A DNA stretch of 64,000 nucleotides from Aestuariivita sp. (GTDB lineage: Bacteria; Pseudomonadota; Alphaproteobacteria; Rhodobacterales; Rhodobacteraceae): the NCBI RefSeq assembly GCF_021404545.1, contig NZ_JAAWWD010000001.1, positions 1 to 64,000 of the forward strand. Direction: 5' to 3'. Position numbers and translations under genes: made by a program. Below the pieces are notes generated by a model. That model made no database searches. It worked only from the letters and a program-made list of their open reading frames with translations, and was not told where the DNA came from. Numbering within the stretch: the stretch's first letter is position 1; each line of letters opens with the position of its first letter. Shown in pieces: positions 40,310-49,523 of this stretch.

Positions 40310-40567
40310 CTATGCCGCCGCCTTTAGAGCCTTTGGCGGTTTGATCTTCTTTTTCTTGCATTTTTTGGCATAGGCCACTTGCCAGTGGCTGTATTTGCCC
40401 AGCGCGCTTTGCTGCGACATCAGCATATCGATGAAGGCCTCACGGTGTTCGTCTCGCTTGAGCGACTTGAACAGTTTCTTCTGCGCTTTGGTCATCGAAC
40501 ATCCGATGCAATGGCCAGCACGCTTGAATTTACAGACATCGATGCAGGGGCTTGGAGTTTTGGACAT
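40310..40567 (-). CDS. DUF1289 domain protein
   Basis: An 85-residue protein with the DUF1289 Cys motif SPCIDVCKFKRAGHCIGCSM (CxxxC...CxxC), then a Lys-rich tail KKCKKKKIKPPKALKAAA. Its function is unknown. The Cys motif suggests a metal site. Confidence 0.85.
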   Translation of the reverse strand: MSKTPSPCIDVCKFKRAGHCIGCSMTKAQKKLFKSLKRDEHREAFIDMLMSQQSALGKYSHWQVAYAKKCKKKKIKPPKALKAAA

Positions 40568-40606
40568 GTCACTCGTGGCTGCTGTTAGAGGTAAAGGGTG
40601 AACGGG

Positions 40607-40774
40607 TTACTTGGTCAGGATCAGTTTACCCGCGCGGGTAATGCGCAAAAGATAGGGCGTTCCATCCAGGATCAGCCGCGCCTGCAAACCGCCGTCAACC
40701 AGTTGCCGCGCATCGTAGGTGGGCAACCTGTCGATTTCGGTTTCATCGGGCTCGATTCGGGCAGCGCGCTTCAT
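40607..40774 (-). CDS. hemP: Hemin uptake protein HemP
   Basis: A 55-residue protein with the conserved HemP core YDARQLVDGGLQARLILDGT and the invariant end YLLRITRAGKLILTK. HemP promotes expression of heme-uptake genes under low iron. ATG 40774 is preferred because the longer frame to 40882 begins with unrelated sequence. It stands alone; no heme transporter is adjacent. Confidence 0.9.
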   Translation of the reverse strand: MKRAARIEPDETEIDRLPTYDARQLVDGGLQARLILDGTPYLLRITRAGKLILTK

Positions 40775-41400
40775 GAACGGATCCGCATCTTGGTCGTCTG
40801 GTTCAGGGCGCGGTCGGTGCAACGGGATGACAGGCCCCAAGCGCAGAAGCGGGAGACCGTCACACCGACCCGACAGCGGCACATCGCGGGGGGTTTATCT
40901 GTCCCGGTGGAGGGCGTTCTGTCCGAATGCTGTGTCACGTGACCTTCCTCTGTCAGTCCAGCGTTGGGCCCCCAGGGTTGCTGGGATGGCTTTGAGCAGG
41001 GATGTACCCGGCCCGTGATTGATCCGCACTCGGATCAGGGCCCGGGACCGCTCCGATGATTAGTTTACTATTTCTATTGGGTACTAGGATCGACAGCAAT
41101 TGCAAGCCATTCTTGACTGTTTTGATCGGCTATAGTGACGCAAGGCATGATTGCTGGATGAAGCAGCAGATTTGCGAAGGTCCGCAACCGTTCACTTGAT
41201 GACGTCGCCGCACAAAAAAGACCCGCGCAGGCAGCGACGCAGACCTGATGCCATGCACCACTCGGTCAGTCGTACCGATCCGCCGTGCCATCGCACCGCC
41301 TGGAACGCGCGCCCTCTGATCCAGAGAGATCATCTGCACCCTCGTGCGGCGAACCGCAGGAAAGCCTAAGGAGCCAAGGCCTTTGACCGGGTCAGAGCCG
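40775..41400. other. 626-bp gap between hemP and the acyl-CoA dehydrogenase
   Basis: I find no supportable gene. The open frames here are short and Arg-rich. A relatively AT-rich segment at about 41060-41130 could hold promoters for hemP. I see no obvious stem-loop, repeat or RNA gene. Confidence 0.4.
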
Positions 41401-43137
41401 CTAGAACCAGTCCTCGGCCATGTCGAAAGCACTCTGATCGTTGGCCATCAGCGTACGCACCCAGCTTTCTGTCCGCACCAGCTCACGCGCATAGAAATAG
41501 CGCGCCGCCTGATGTTTTCCGCGCAGGAACGCGCTGTCGCCATCACGGGCGGCGACACGCTCCGCCGTCTGAGTGATGCGCAGCCACATCCACGCCATGA
41601 CCGTGTGACCGATGCAATCGAGATAGAGCGTGGCATTGGCCAAGCCGCGATCAGGCGCCTTCACTACCTCTCCGGCCAGATGCAGCGTCACGGCCTCGAT
41701 GCGTTGGACAGCATCCGAGAGAGGGGCCGCAAATTCCGATCCTCGCGCCGCGCCAATATCGGCGCGCATCGCCGACATAAGTGCTTTGAACGCGGCACCA
41801 TTGCCCATCATCACCTTGCGTCCCAGGATATCCATACCCTGAATACCGTGGGTCCCTTCGTGGATATGGTTCAGGCGGTTGTCGCGGTAGTATCGTTCCA
41901 CCGGATAATCGCGCGTATACCCGGCTCCGCCCAGCACCTGAATGGCGTGCTTGTTGGCCTCCAGGCAGAATTCGGAAGGCCAGGACTTGGTCACAGGTGT
42001 CAGCATCTCCAGCAGCGGACCCGCCTGCGCATCGCCCGCCCGGTCGCGATCCACCAGACCGGTGCAATAGATCGACAACGCAAGCGCCGCTTCAACGGCC
42101 GCCTTTTGCGCAAGAAGAAGGCGCCGCACATCGGCATGTTGGATAATCGGCAGTTGCGGGCTGACCGGGTCCTTGGCGGTGGGTGCGCGGCCCTGGGGCC
42201 TTTCGCGCGCATAATCGAGCGCGGCCTGATACCCCGCCTGACCAAGGGCAGTCGCCCCCATGCCGACACCGATCCGCGCCTCGTTCATCATCTGGAACAT
42301 ATAGTTGAGACCCTTGTGCGGCTCCCCCAGCAACTCGCCCACGCACGCGCCCGCATCCCCGAAATTCAGCGCGCAGTTGGTGGTCGCCCGATAGCCCATC
42401 TTGTGGTTGAGCCCCGCCAGCGTGACATCGTTGCGCGTCCCGTCCGGGCGTAGCTTGGGCACGATGAACAGCGAGATGCCCTTCACCCCAGCAGGCCCGC
42501 CCGGGATCTTGGCCAGCACCATATGCACGATGTTCTCGGTAATCTCCTGCTCGCCACCCGAAATCCACATCTTGCGACCAGAGATTGCATAGCGCCCATC
42601 CTCCAGCGGCTCGGCCCGGGTGGTGATATCCGACAGAGACGATCCGGCCTGCGGCTCACTCAGGCACATGGTGCCGAAAAAGCGCCCCTCGGCCATCGGC
42701 TCCAGATACCGCTTTTTCTGATCTTCGGTGCCAAAGGACTGGATCAGCCGCCCCGCGCCCACGGTCAGCAGCCCATAGGCGGCAAGCGAGATGTTGGAGG
42801 CCGAAAAGACAAACGCGGCGGCCTGGTGCACCGTTTCGGGCAGGCCCATCCCGCCGCTTTCGGGCGCATAGCCCGACCCGATGAACCCTGCCTCCGCATG
42901 GGCGCGAATGGCGGTCACCGCCTCGTCCGGGATCATCGCGCGCCCGTCGCTAAAGTCCGGCTCTTGCTCGTCCAGCAGCCGACCGTGCGGCAGAAAATGA
43001 TCCGTGGCGATTTGATCGGCGGTCTCAAGGATGCCCATCACAGCCTCTCGATCCAGGTCTGTCCCGTTGATAAGATCTTCCAGCCCCGCAACCTCAAAGA
43101 GTTGAAACAGCAGATCATCCCGGTCATAGGCGCGCAT
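41401..43137 (-). CDS. Acyl-CoA dehydrogenase, DmdC-like subfamily
   Basis: A 578-residue acyl-CoA dehydrogenase with an extra C-terminal domain. The FAD and substrate region is FGTMCLSEPQAGSSLSDITT, MWISGGEQ, and the catalytic Glu lies in HIHEGTHGIQGMDILGR. This size and architecture suit 3-methylmercaptopropionyl-CoA dehydrogenases (DmdC) of roseobacters and related broad-chain enzymes. DmdC is the most interesting candidate, but other members look the same in sequence at this level. It is monocistronic, and divergent from the RNase D gene. Confidence 0.85.
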   Translation of the reverse strand: MRAYDRDDLLFQLFEVAGLEDLINGTDLDREAVMGILETADQIATDHFLPHGRLLDEQEPDFSDGRAMIPDEAVTAIRAHAEAGFIGSGYAPESGGMGLPETVHQAAAFVFSASNISLAAYGLLTVGAGRLIQSFGTEDQKKRYLEPMAEGRFFGTMCLSEPQAGSSLSDITTRAEPLEDGRYAISGRKMWISGGEQEITENIVHMVLAKIPGGPAGVKGISLFIVPKLRPDGTRNDVTLAGLNHKMGYRATTNCALNFGDAGACVGELLGEPHKGLNYMFQMMNEARIGVGMGATALGQAGYQAALDYARERPQGRAPTAKDPVSPQLPIIQHADVRRLLLAQKAAVEAALALSIYCTGLVDRDRAGDAQAGPLLEMLTPVTKSWPSEFCLEANKHAIQVLGGAGYTRDYPVERYYRDNRLNHIHEGTHGIQGMDILGRKVMMGNGAAFKALMSAMRADIGAARGSEFAAPLSDAVQRIEAVTLHLAGEVVKAPDRGLANATLYLDCIGHTVMAWMWLRITQTAERVAARDGDSAFLRGKHQAARYFYARELVRTESWVRTLMANDQSAFDMAEDWF

Positions 43138-43264
43138 CGGTCATTCTCCCCTTTTGGGGCACCATACGCGAGGCGGCACGGCTCTGCCCACTCTGACCCT
43201 GCGGCAGTTGTTTTCAGAGGCCAAAGCCCGTATCTGACCCCCCAACAACAGCAAGGATACCCGC

Positions 43265-43879
43265 GTGGCCAACCATCTTTATCAAAACGACCTGCCCGAC
43301 GGGCTGGATCTGGGCCCGGTTGTGGCGATCGATTGCGAGACGATGGGCCTGAACCCGCATCGCGACAGGCTCTGCGTGGTCCAGATGTCGGGGGGCGACG
43401 GCGATGCCCATATCGTGCAGATGGCGATGGGACAGACATCGGCGCCCAATCTCTGCGCGATGCTGGAAAACGCGGACGTGCTCAAGATCTTTCACTTTGG
43501 CCGGTTCGATATCGCCGCTCTCTATCATGCGTTCGGTGCGCTGACGGCTCCGGTTTACTGCACCAAGATCGCGAGCCGCCTGATCCGCACCTATACCGAC
43601 AGGCATGGGCTCAAGAATCTCTTGCAGGAGATGCTGGGCATCGACATTTCGAAACACCAGCAGATGAGCGATTGGGGCGCCGAAACGCTGACCGAGGCGC
43701 AGCTCGATTATGCCGCCTCCGACGTTCTCTATCTGCATCAGTTGATGGCCGAGCTGAACACCCGGCTGGAGCGGGAAGGGAGGACCGATCTGGCGCGGGC
43801 CTGTTTCGACTTCCTGCCGACCCGCGCGCGTCTCGATCTGGCCGGCTGGCCCGAGATCGACATTTTCGCCCATTCATGA
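43265..43879 (+). CDS. rnd: Ribonuclease D-like 3'-5' exonuclease
   Basis: A 204-residue DEDDy exonuclease: VVAIDCETMGLNPHRDR (DE), HFGRFDIAALYH (D) and LDYAASDVLYLHQLMAE (D and Y). It lacks the HRDC domain of longer RNase D, as is normal in alphaproteobacteria. The start is GTG 43265 behind AAGGA. The stop overlaps the kdsD start by 3 nt. Confidence 0.85.
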   Translation: MANHLYQNDLPDGLDLGPVVAIDCETMGLNPHRDRLCVVQMSGGDGDAHIVQMAMGQTSAPNLCAMLENADVLKIFHFGRFDIAALYHAFGALTAPVYCTKIASRLIRTYTDRHGLKNLLQEMLGIDISKHQQMSDWGAETLTEAQLDYAASDVLYLHQLMAELNTRLEREGRTDLARACFDFLPTRARLDLAGWPEIDIFAHS

Positions 43880-44838
43880 GCGGTTATCAGGATACCGCCC
43901 GCCGGGTCATCCAGACCGAGGCCGAGGCGCTGGGCGCGCTGGGTGCCGCGCTGGACGACCGGTTCGATCAGGCCGTGACACGACTCCTGGAGACCAAGGG
44001 CCGCGTAATCGTCACCGGCATCGGAAAATCAGGCCATATCGCACGTAAGATCGCAGCCACGCTCGCCAGTACCGGCACGCCCGCGCAGTTCGTGCATCCG
44101 GCCGAGGCGAGCCATGGCGATCTGGGCATGATCACCGAGGCCGATACCGTACTGGCGATTTCCAACTCGGGCGAGGCACCGGAGCTGGCGAACCTGCTGA
44201 TCTATGCGCGCCGCTTTGCCATCCCGTTGATCGGGATGACCAGCCGCATGGAAAGCACGCTGGCCGGCCAATCCGACATCGTGCTGCCCCTGCCCATTGC
44301 GGACGAAGCCTGCGGCACGGGCGTGGTGCCCACCTCATCGACCACCATGACGCTGGCTCTGGGCGACGCGCTGGCCGTCGCGTTGATGGAGCATCGTCGC
44401 TTTACCGCCGCGCATTTCCGCGAGTTCCATCCAGGCGGCAAACTGGGCGCACAGCTGTCGCTAGTGCGGGATCTGATGCACGGGGCCGATGAACTCCCGC
44501 TTGCCCCGCTTGGCACACCGATGAGCGACGCATTGCTGATCATGAGCGCGCAGGGCTTTGGCGTCGTCGGGGTGACCGCCTCTGACGGAGGGCTGGCGGG
44601 CATCATCACTGACGGCGATCTGCGGCGCAATATGGCGGGCCTTCTCGATCATACCGTGGACCAGGTGATGACCAACGCGCCGCGTACCATTGCGCCTGAC
44701 GCCATGGCCCAGGAGGCGCTGGCGATCATGACCCTGCCCACGCCGCGCATCACCTGTCTGTTCGTTGTCGATCCCGCAACCGAAAGCCCCGTGGGCCTGA
44801 TCCATGTCCATGACTGCCTGCGCGCGGGTCTGGGTTAG
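43876..44838 (+). CDS. kdsD: Arabinose-5-phosphate isomerase
   Basis: A 320-residue KpsF/GutQ-type enzyme making the Kdo precursor arabinose-5-phosphate from ribulose-5-phosphate. A sugar-isomerase (SIS) domain at the N-terminus (GIGKSGHIARKIAATLASTG, THPAEASHGDLG-like HPAEASHGDL) is followed by two CBS domains. ATG 43876 is the start. It begins a lipopolysaccharide-supply operon with lptC, lptA and lptB. Confidence 0.9.
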   Translation: MSGYQDTARRVIQTEAEALGALGAALDDRFDQAVTRLLETKGRVIVTGIGKSGHIARKIAATLASTGTPAQFVHPAEASHGDLGMITEADTVLAISNSGEAPELANLLIYARRFAIPLIGMTSRMESTLAGQSDIVLPLPIADEACGTGVVPTSSTTMTLALGDALAVALMEHRRFTAAHFREFHPGGKLGAQLSLVRDLMHGADELPLAPLGTPMSDALLIMSAQGFGVVGVTASDGGLAGIITDGDLRRNMAGLLDHTVDQVMTNAPRTIAPDAMAQEALAIMTLPTPRITCLFVVDPATESPVGLIHVHDCLRAGLG

Positions 44839-44847
44839 GGGTATTCG

Positions 44848-45447
44848 GTGGATCGCAATACGCGCCTTGTGACCTTCCTCAAAGTGGTCTTGCCGCTGGC
44901 GGCGCTGGGCATCCTCTCGACGCTCTTTTTGCTGTCACGCAGCGTCGATCCGACTGCGACCTTGCCGTTTGGAGAGGCCGAAATCTCGGACCGTCTGCGC
45001 GAGGAGCGCATCACCGCACCCTATTTTTCAGGCACAACGACGGGCGGGGACCAGATCATCTTTACGGCCACTTCCGCGCGACCCGCATCCGGCGGGCGCC
45101 TGGCCGCGGCAGAGGAGCTGTCTGCTCAGATCACCCTGGCGAGCGGCGGACGCGTGACCCTCAAGGCGCTCAGCGGAACCTTTGACCCCGAGGGCGACCT
45201 GGCCCGATTCGACGGTGACGTCCGAATCGACACGACAACCGGATACCGTCTGACCACCGATGTCTTGCGATCCGCGATCACCGAATTAGCGATACAAACA
45301 GACGGGCCGGTGATCGGCAACGGTCCGCTTGGCCAATTGGAAGCGGGGCAACTCGTGCTTACGTCGGATGTCGAAACAGATGCCGCCCATTTGGTTTTCA
45401 AAAATGGCGTTAAGCTGATATACGACCCGAAAAAACGGGAACGATAA
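44848..45447 (+). CDS. lptC: LPS export protein LptC
   Basis: A 199-residue bitopic protein with one N-terminal membrane helix (VLPLAALGILSTLFLLS) and a periplasmic beta-jellyroll domain of LptC/OstA type. It links LptB2FG to LptA in the lipopolysaccharide transport bridge. It starts at GTG 44848, 9 nt after kdsD, and is followed by lptA and lptB. Confidence 0.85.
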   Translation: MDRNTRLVTFLKVVLPLAALGILSTLFLLSRSVDPTATLPFGEAEISDRLREERITAPYFSGTTTGGDQIIFTATSARPASGGRLAAAEELSAQITLASGGRVTLKALSGTFDPEGDLARFDGDVRIDTTTGYRLTTDVLRSAITELAIQTDGPVIGNGPLGQLEAGQLVLTSDVETDAAHLVFKNGVKLIYDPKKRER

Positions 45448-45450
45448 GGT

Positions 45451-45939
45451 GTGATTGTGCTGCGAGTTCTGGCCATTTCTTTGGGTATGCTGGCCCTGGT
45501 AACCGTCGCTACGGCACAGGAAACCCGGGTTGCCTTCGGCTCCCTTCAGGTTGATCCGACCCTGCCGGTTGAGGTGACCGCTGACGCGCTGAACGTCGAT
45601 CAAGAGACCGGAGAGGCCGTGTTCCAGGGCAACGTGCTGATTGCCCAAGGGGACATGCGGCTGTCCGCGCCAAAGGTGCTGGTCGTCTACAACGCCGAGA
45701 CACGCGCCATCGAAAGGATGGAGGCGACGGGCGGCGTGACCTTGGTCAGCGGCCCGGATGCCGCAGAAGCCCAGCGCGCCGACTATACCATCGACAGCGG
45801 TGTGATCGTGATGACGGGAAATGTGCTTTTAACCCAAGGCCCCAGCGCGTTGTCGTCGGATCGGATGACCGTCAACCTGACAACGGGATCGGCCGAAATG
45901 ACGGGCCGCGTGTCCACCATCTTGCGCAGCGGCGATTGA
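45451..45939 (+). CDS. lptA: LPS transport periplasmic protein LptA
   Basis: A 162-residue OstA-like protein. A signal peptide ([18 protein letters not shown]) and the repeated beta strands [32 protein letters not shown] are those of LptA, which carries lipopolysaccharide across the periplasm. GTG 45451 is a probable start; GTG 45456 or 45458 cannot be excluded. Confidence 0.85.
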   Translation: MIVLRVLAISLGMLALVTVATAQETRVAFGSLQVDPTLPVEVTADALNVDQETGEAVFQGNVLIAQGDMRLSAPKVLVVYNAETRAIERMEATGGVTLVSGPDAAEAQRADYTIDSGVIVMTGNVLLTQGPSALSSDRMTVNLTTGSAEMTGRVSTILRSGD

Positions 45940-45941
45940 AC

Positions 45942-46700
45942 ATGGCGCGTCCGGATCTGACAGTAACCCAAGGGGCCGGTGGTCTGCGCATCGACATGCT
46001 GCGCAAATCCTTCCGCAAACGCGTCGTGATCCGCGACGTGTCGATGTCGTTGGATCAGGGAGAAGTCGTCGCGCTGCTGGGTCCGAACGGATCTGGCAAA
46101 ACCACGACCTTCTATGCCATCGCCGGTCTGATTTTTCCCGAAGCTGGTAAGGTCACGTTGGACGGGCAGGACCTGACCAACCTGCCGATGTATCGCCGCG
46201 CCCGCCTGGGTATCGGATACCTGCCGCAAGAGATGTCGATTTTTCGCGGTCTCAATGTCGAGGACAACATCGCCGCGATTCTCGACATCACCCAACCCGA
46301 CCGCCACAAGCGCCGCGAACGCCTTGAAGAGCTGTTGTCGGAATTCTCGATCGAGCATCTGCGCCGCGCGCCTGCTCTGGCGCTGTCGGGCGGCGAACGG
46401 CGGCGGGTTGAGATTGCGCGCTGTCTGGCGGCGGAACCGAAATACCTGCTTCTTGATGAGCCGTTCGCAGGCGTCGACCCGATCAGCGTGGGCGACATTC
46501 GCCATCTGGTCGCGGATCTGAAGAAACGCGGAATCGGTGTTCTGATCACCGACCACAATGTGCGTGAAACGCTGGAAATCATCGACCGCGCCTATATCCT
46601 GCATGACGGCCAGGTCCTCATGTCAGGCTCGCCACAGGATGTGGTCGAAAACGAGAATGTCCGCCGCGTTTACCTCGGCGACAGCTTTCGCATCTCATGA
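45942..46700 (+). CDS. lptB: LPS export ABC transporter ATPase LptB
   Basis: A 252-residue ATPase. The Walker A motif is [16 protein letters not shown], the signature [16 protein letters not shown] and Walker [19 protein letters not shown]. The [14 protein letters not shown] and AYILHDGQ segments are those of LptB rather than other ABC ATPases. ATG 45942 is preferred over TTG 45936, which would overlap the lptA stop. Confidence 0.9.
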   Translation: MARPDLTVTQGAGGLRIDMLRKSFRKRVVIRDVSMSLDQGEVVALLGPNGSGKTTTFYAIAGLIFPEAGKVTLDGQDLTNLPMYRRARLGIGYLPQEMSIFRGLNVEDNIAAILDITQPDRHKRRERLEELLSEFSIEHLRRAPALALSGGERRRVEIARCLAAEPKYLLLDEPFAGVDPISVGDIRHLVADLKKRGIGVLITDHNVRETLEIIDRAYILHDGQVLMSGSPQDVVENENVRRVYLGDSFRIS

Positions 46701-46762
46701 CCTGGCGACAGACCGTTTCCGCCGGACCGGGTACAAAACCGGAAATCCGACCCCTCTTTTCG

Positions 46763-46792
46763 TTGACAGGTTGGGGGCGGATCGCCTCAAAT
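46763..46792 (+). promoter_or_regulatory. Possible promoter upstream of hpf
   Basis: TTGACA (46763-46768) is followed after 18 bp by TCAAAT (46787-46792). The gap from lptB to hpf (46701-46966) holds nothing else that I recognise, so hpf may have its own promoter here. Confidence 0.3.
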
Positions 46793-46966
46793 AGAGTGAT
46801 GGATCTGCGACAGTCCCAGGCATGCGACCCGATCCTCCGTTCGCGGACCGGGTCCGGTCAGACCCAGGACACCCTCAGACCCTTACACACCTTACCCTAG
46901 CTGAGAACACCACGATCCGGGGCAACCGGGCGCCAGGTTTCGAGCACATGATATGAAGGAGAGCAC

Positions 46967-47536
46967 ATGCGCTATCAAATAAGTGGAAAACAAATCGATA
47001 TCGGCGCTGCATTGCAGACCCATGTTCAGACCGAATTGGGATCCATTATCGAGAAGTATGCCGAACGACCCACCGATGCCAATATCGTGTTTTCTAAATC
47101 AGCGCATGAATTCGTTTGCGAGGCGACGATCCACCTTTCGACTGGTCTGACGGCTCAGGCAAAGGCGCATGCCACTGAAATCTATGCCGCTTTTGATGCC
47201 TGCAGCGACAAGATGGAAAAGCAGCTACGCCGCTACAAGCGCCGTCTCAAGGACCATCATCGCGACCGCGTCGAACCTGTTGAACTTTTCGGAGCGTCCT
47301 CGTATATCCTCGCCTCGGAAGATGCGGGCGAAGACACCGAACCGGATTCGCTTCAGCCGATCATTGTTGCGGAAATGCAGACCCAGATACCGTCCCTGTC
47401 GGTCGGTGAGGCTGTGATGCAAATGGAATTGGCAGGCGCCCCGGTTTTGGTCTTCCGGAATGAAAGCAAGGACGGGTTGAACGTCGTATATCGCCGCGAT
47501 GACGGCAATATCGGTTGGATTGACCCCGGATCTTAA
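46967..47536 (+). CDS. hpf: Ribosome hibernation promoting factor, long form
   Basis: A 189-residue HPF. The N-terminal domain (MRYQISGKQIDIGAALQTHV, KMEKQLRRYKRRLKDHHRD) binds the ribosome and the C-terminal 60 residues (MQMELAGAPVLVFRNESKDG, YRRDDGNIGWIDP) dimerise 100S ribosomes. The long form fits alphaproteobacteria. GAAGGAG precedes the ATG. Confidence 0.95.
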   Translation: MRYQISGKQIDIGAALQTHVQTELGSIIEKYAERPTDANIVFSKSAHEFVCEATIHLSTGLTAQAKAHATEIYAAFDACSDKMEKQLRRYKRRLKDHHRDRVEPVELFGASSYILASEDAGEDTEPDSLQPIIVAEMQTQIPSLSVGEAVMQMELAGAPVLVFRNESKDGLNVVYRRDDGNIGWIDPGS

Positions 47537-47590
47537 ACAAACGTTAAGAGCCGCCTGTCATGCACAGGTCCGGCGTGGAGCAAAGATCAG

Positions 47591-48055
47591 ATGGAACTCT
47601 CCCATATCCTCAGACCTGAGGCAGTGAAGGTGTTGTCGGCCGTCTCAAGCAAGAAACGCCTGTTTCAGGACATCGGCGATCTGGCGGCGTCGGCCTGCGG
47701 GCTGAGCACTGGTGCGACGGTGGATGCGCTGCTGGAGCGCGAGAGCCTCGGACCGACGGGTGTGGGCCACGGTGTGGCCCTGCCCCATGCCCGGCTAAGC
47801 GGTCTGGAATCGGTTGCTGGCATCTTTGTTTTGCTTGAGAAACCAATTGATTTCGCGGCCGTGGATCGCCAGCCGGTTGATATCGCCTTTGCCCTTTTTG
47901 CGCCAGAAGAGGCCGGGGTCGAACATCTCAAGGCACTGGCGCTGGTCTCCCGCACCCTTCGGGATTCGGCGCTGTGCGCCAAGTTACGGGCCAACAAGGA
48001 CCCCGCGACGCTCTATGCACTCTTGACCGAAGGGCGGTCCGTTCAGGCGGCGTAA
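47591..48055 (+). CDS. ptsN: Nitrogen PTS regulatory protein PtsN (EIIA-Ntr)
   Basis: A 154-residue EIIA protein. The phosphorylated His is in GPTGVGHGVALPHARL. The order hpf-ptsN next to lptB is the normal alphaproteobacterial arrangement. The genes end 28 bp from the convergent sulfotransferase gene. Confidence 0.9.
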   Translation: MELSHILRPEAVKVLSAVSSKKRLFQDIGDLAASACGLSTGATVDALLERESLGPTGVGHGVALPHARLSGLESVAGIFVLLEKPIDFAAVDRQPVDIAFALFAPEEAGVEHLKALALVSRTLRDSALCAKLRANKDPATLYALLTEGRSVQAA

Positions 48056-48083
48056 GAGCGGTCTTGCGGCGATCGCATGACCG

Positions 48084-49517
48084 TCACGCCGCGCGCCACG
48101 GACCGAAACCGAACATTTCGTAATCACGCTGGTACACGTCGGCGATCTGCGCCTCGAGCGCATCATCCATGATATCGGCCAGGGAATGGGGCGCATCCTC
48201 GGGCGCGGACGCCGGAAAAGGCACCGCATCGCAGCCCAGCCGCGTGGCCAGGGCAGGCAATTCGGTCGATGCCTCATCCGCGCGGAGCACCAGATCGGGC
48301 AGGGCAAACTCACTGAACCCCTGCAGGATCCGCCCTTGGCTGCACCACAGACCATCAACCCTAAGCGAGGTCTGGCCCGCCAGATTTGCCTTGAGAAACG
48401 CCACAAATGCACCAAACGCGGCCCGATGATCGGCCGTGCTATAGCCCGGATCGGGCGTCTCTTCGGGGATGGGCAGGCCAAAGTTGCGGCGCAGGCTACG
48501 GCGAAGTTGCCCGTAATTGTTAGGCCCGCTCGACAGGATCTTGGAACAGAACGCCCGATGGGCCCGCTCCGCAGGATGCGGCAGAACGGCAAAGCGGCGA
48601 TGGCGGGGATGGCGGCGCATCCATTGACGTAGCGCCTTTTGGTTCATCCTGCGGATCAGATCGCTCGGCCTGACATCATCGAGGCTGGCCAGCCAGCGCG
48701 CCACCTGCTCGGTCGGGCCGCCTTTGATCGGCAAAAACAGCAAGGGCGCCCGCGCGGCAGCGACATAGCTGGGAACGGCAGCACCGCGCCGCGGCTCGAA
48801 ATTCGGGGTGCGCGTCAGGTTGAACATGTCCAGCCTGCCCAGCGCCTGATCCATCTCTTCGGGGTTGGCGACCTTTTGCGCGACCGGCTGCGGATTCTGA
48901 CGCTTGAGATTCTTTGACAACCCCTCAAGCTGCGCATCGACACCCAGCCACTTGGCCAACCCGTTCATCACCTCAACCGATTGCAGATCTTCATACGCCA
49001 CATAGAACGGCGTCTGACCGCTGATCTGCATCCGATTGAGCAACAGCACCTGAAAATCCTGAAGCGCGCCGATATGGGCGGCAAACTCCTCGCCATCGAA
49101 GACGGCCTTCGCCTCTTTGCGCTTTTGCACATTGGTCAGCTTCCACTGACCGGTCGCCTGCGCAATCTTCCACGACACATAGCTGTCGAGCGGATTGCGC
49201 GTCAGAATGATCTTGGCACAGGCGGGATCGTCCAGAATGCTGTCCAGCACGCGCGGATCGTGATCGTGGAAATACCGAAATCCGCCGATCACCCCGGGTG
49301 CCCGCCGGATCCGTGACAACAAGCGCATCGGGTCCGCCTCGCGATCGGCCAGCGACACGCCCAGCACCTCCTCCCGGTTTGGATAACCGATGAAGTGAGG
49401 ATTGAACGCCTCACCGAAGCAGGTGATGCCGTCAAAGCCGTTGAGGTTGGTTTCCAGAAAGTTGGACCCGGTCCGCATTTCGGCAAACACGGTAAAATAC
49501 TCAAAACGCGGGGGCAT
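48084..49517 (-). CDS. Sulfotransferase family protein
   Basis: A 477-residue protein with a sulfotransferase fold at the N-terminus. The PAPS 5'-phosphosulfate loop is FAEMRTGSNFLETNLNGF, followed by the 3'-phosphate region KIILTRNPLDSYVSWKIAQ. NodH-type and related carbohydrate sulfotransferases look like this. The C-terminal 250 residues have no known counterpart for me. The glycosyltransferase genes upstream make a sulfated surface polysaccharide likely, and cysQ nearby would clear the PAP by-product. Confidence 0.8.
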   Translation of the reverse strand: MPPRFEYFTVFAEMRTGSNFLETNLNGFDGITCFGEAFNPHFIGYPNREEVLGVSLADREADPMRLLSRIRRAPGVIGGFRYFHDHDPRVLDSILDDPACAKIILTRNPLDSYVSWKIAQATGQWKLTNVQKRKEAKAVFDGEEFAAHIGALQDFQVLLLNRMQISGQTPFYVAYEDLQSVEVMNGLAKWLGVDAQLEGLSKNLKRQNPQPVAQKVANPEEMDQALGRLDMFNLTRTPNFEPRRGAAVPSYVAAARAPLLFLPIKGGPTEQVARWLASLDDVRPSDLIRRMNQKALRQWMRRHPRHRRFAVLPHPAERAHRAFCSKILSSGPNNYGQLRRSLRRNFGLPIPEETPDPGYSTADHRAAFGAFVAFLKANLAGQTSLRVDGLWCSQGRILQGFSEFALPDLVLRADEASTELPALATRLGCDAVPFPASAPEDAPHSLADIMDDALEAQIADVYQRDYEMFGFGPWRAA

Positions 49518-49523
49518 TGGGGA

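Noticed and set aside
42523-43875. Upstream extension of the kdsD frame
   Set aside because: The open frame reaches back over RNase D and the acyl-CoA dehydrogenase, but KdsD homology begins only at ATG 43876, which overlaps the rnd stop in the usual way.
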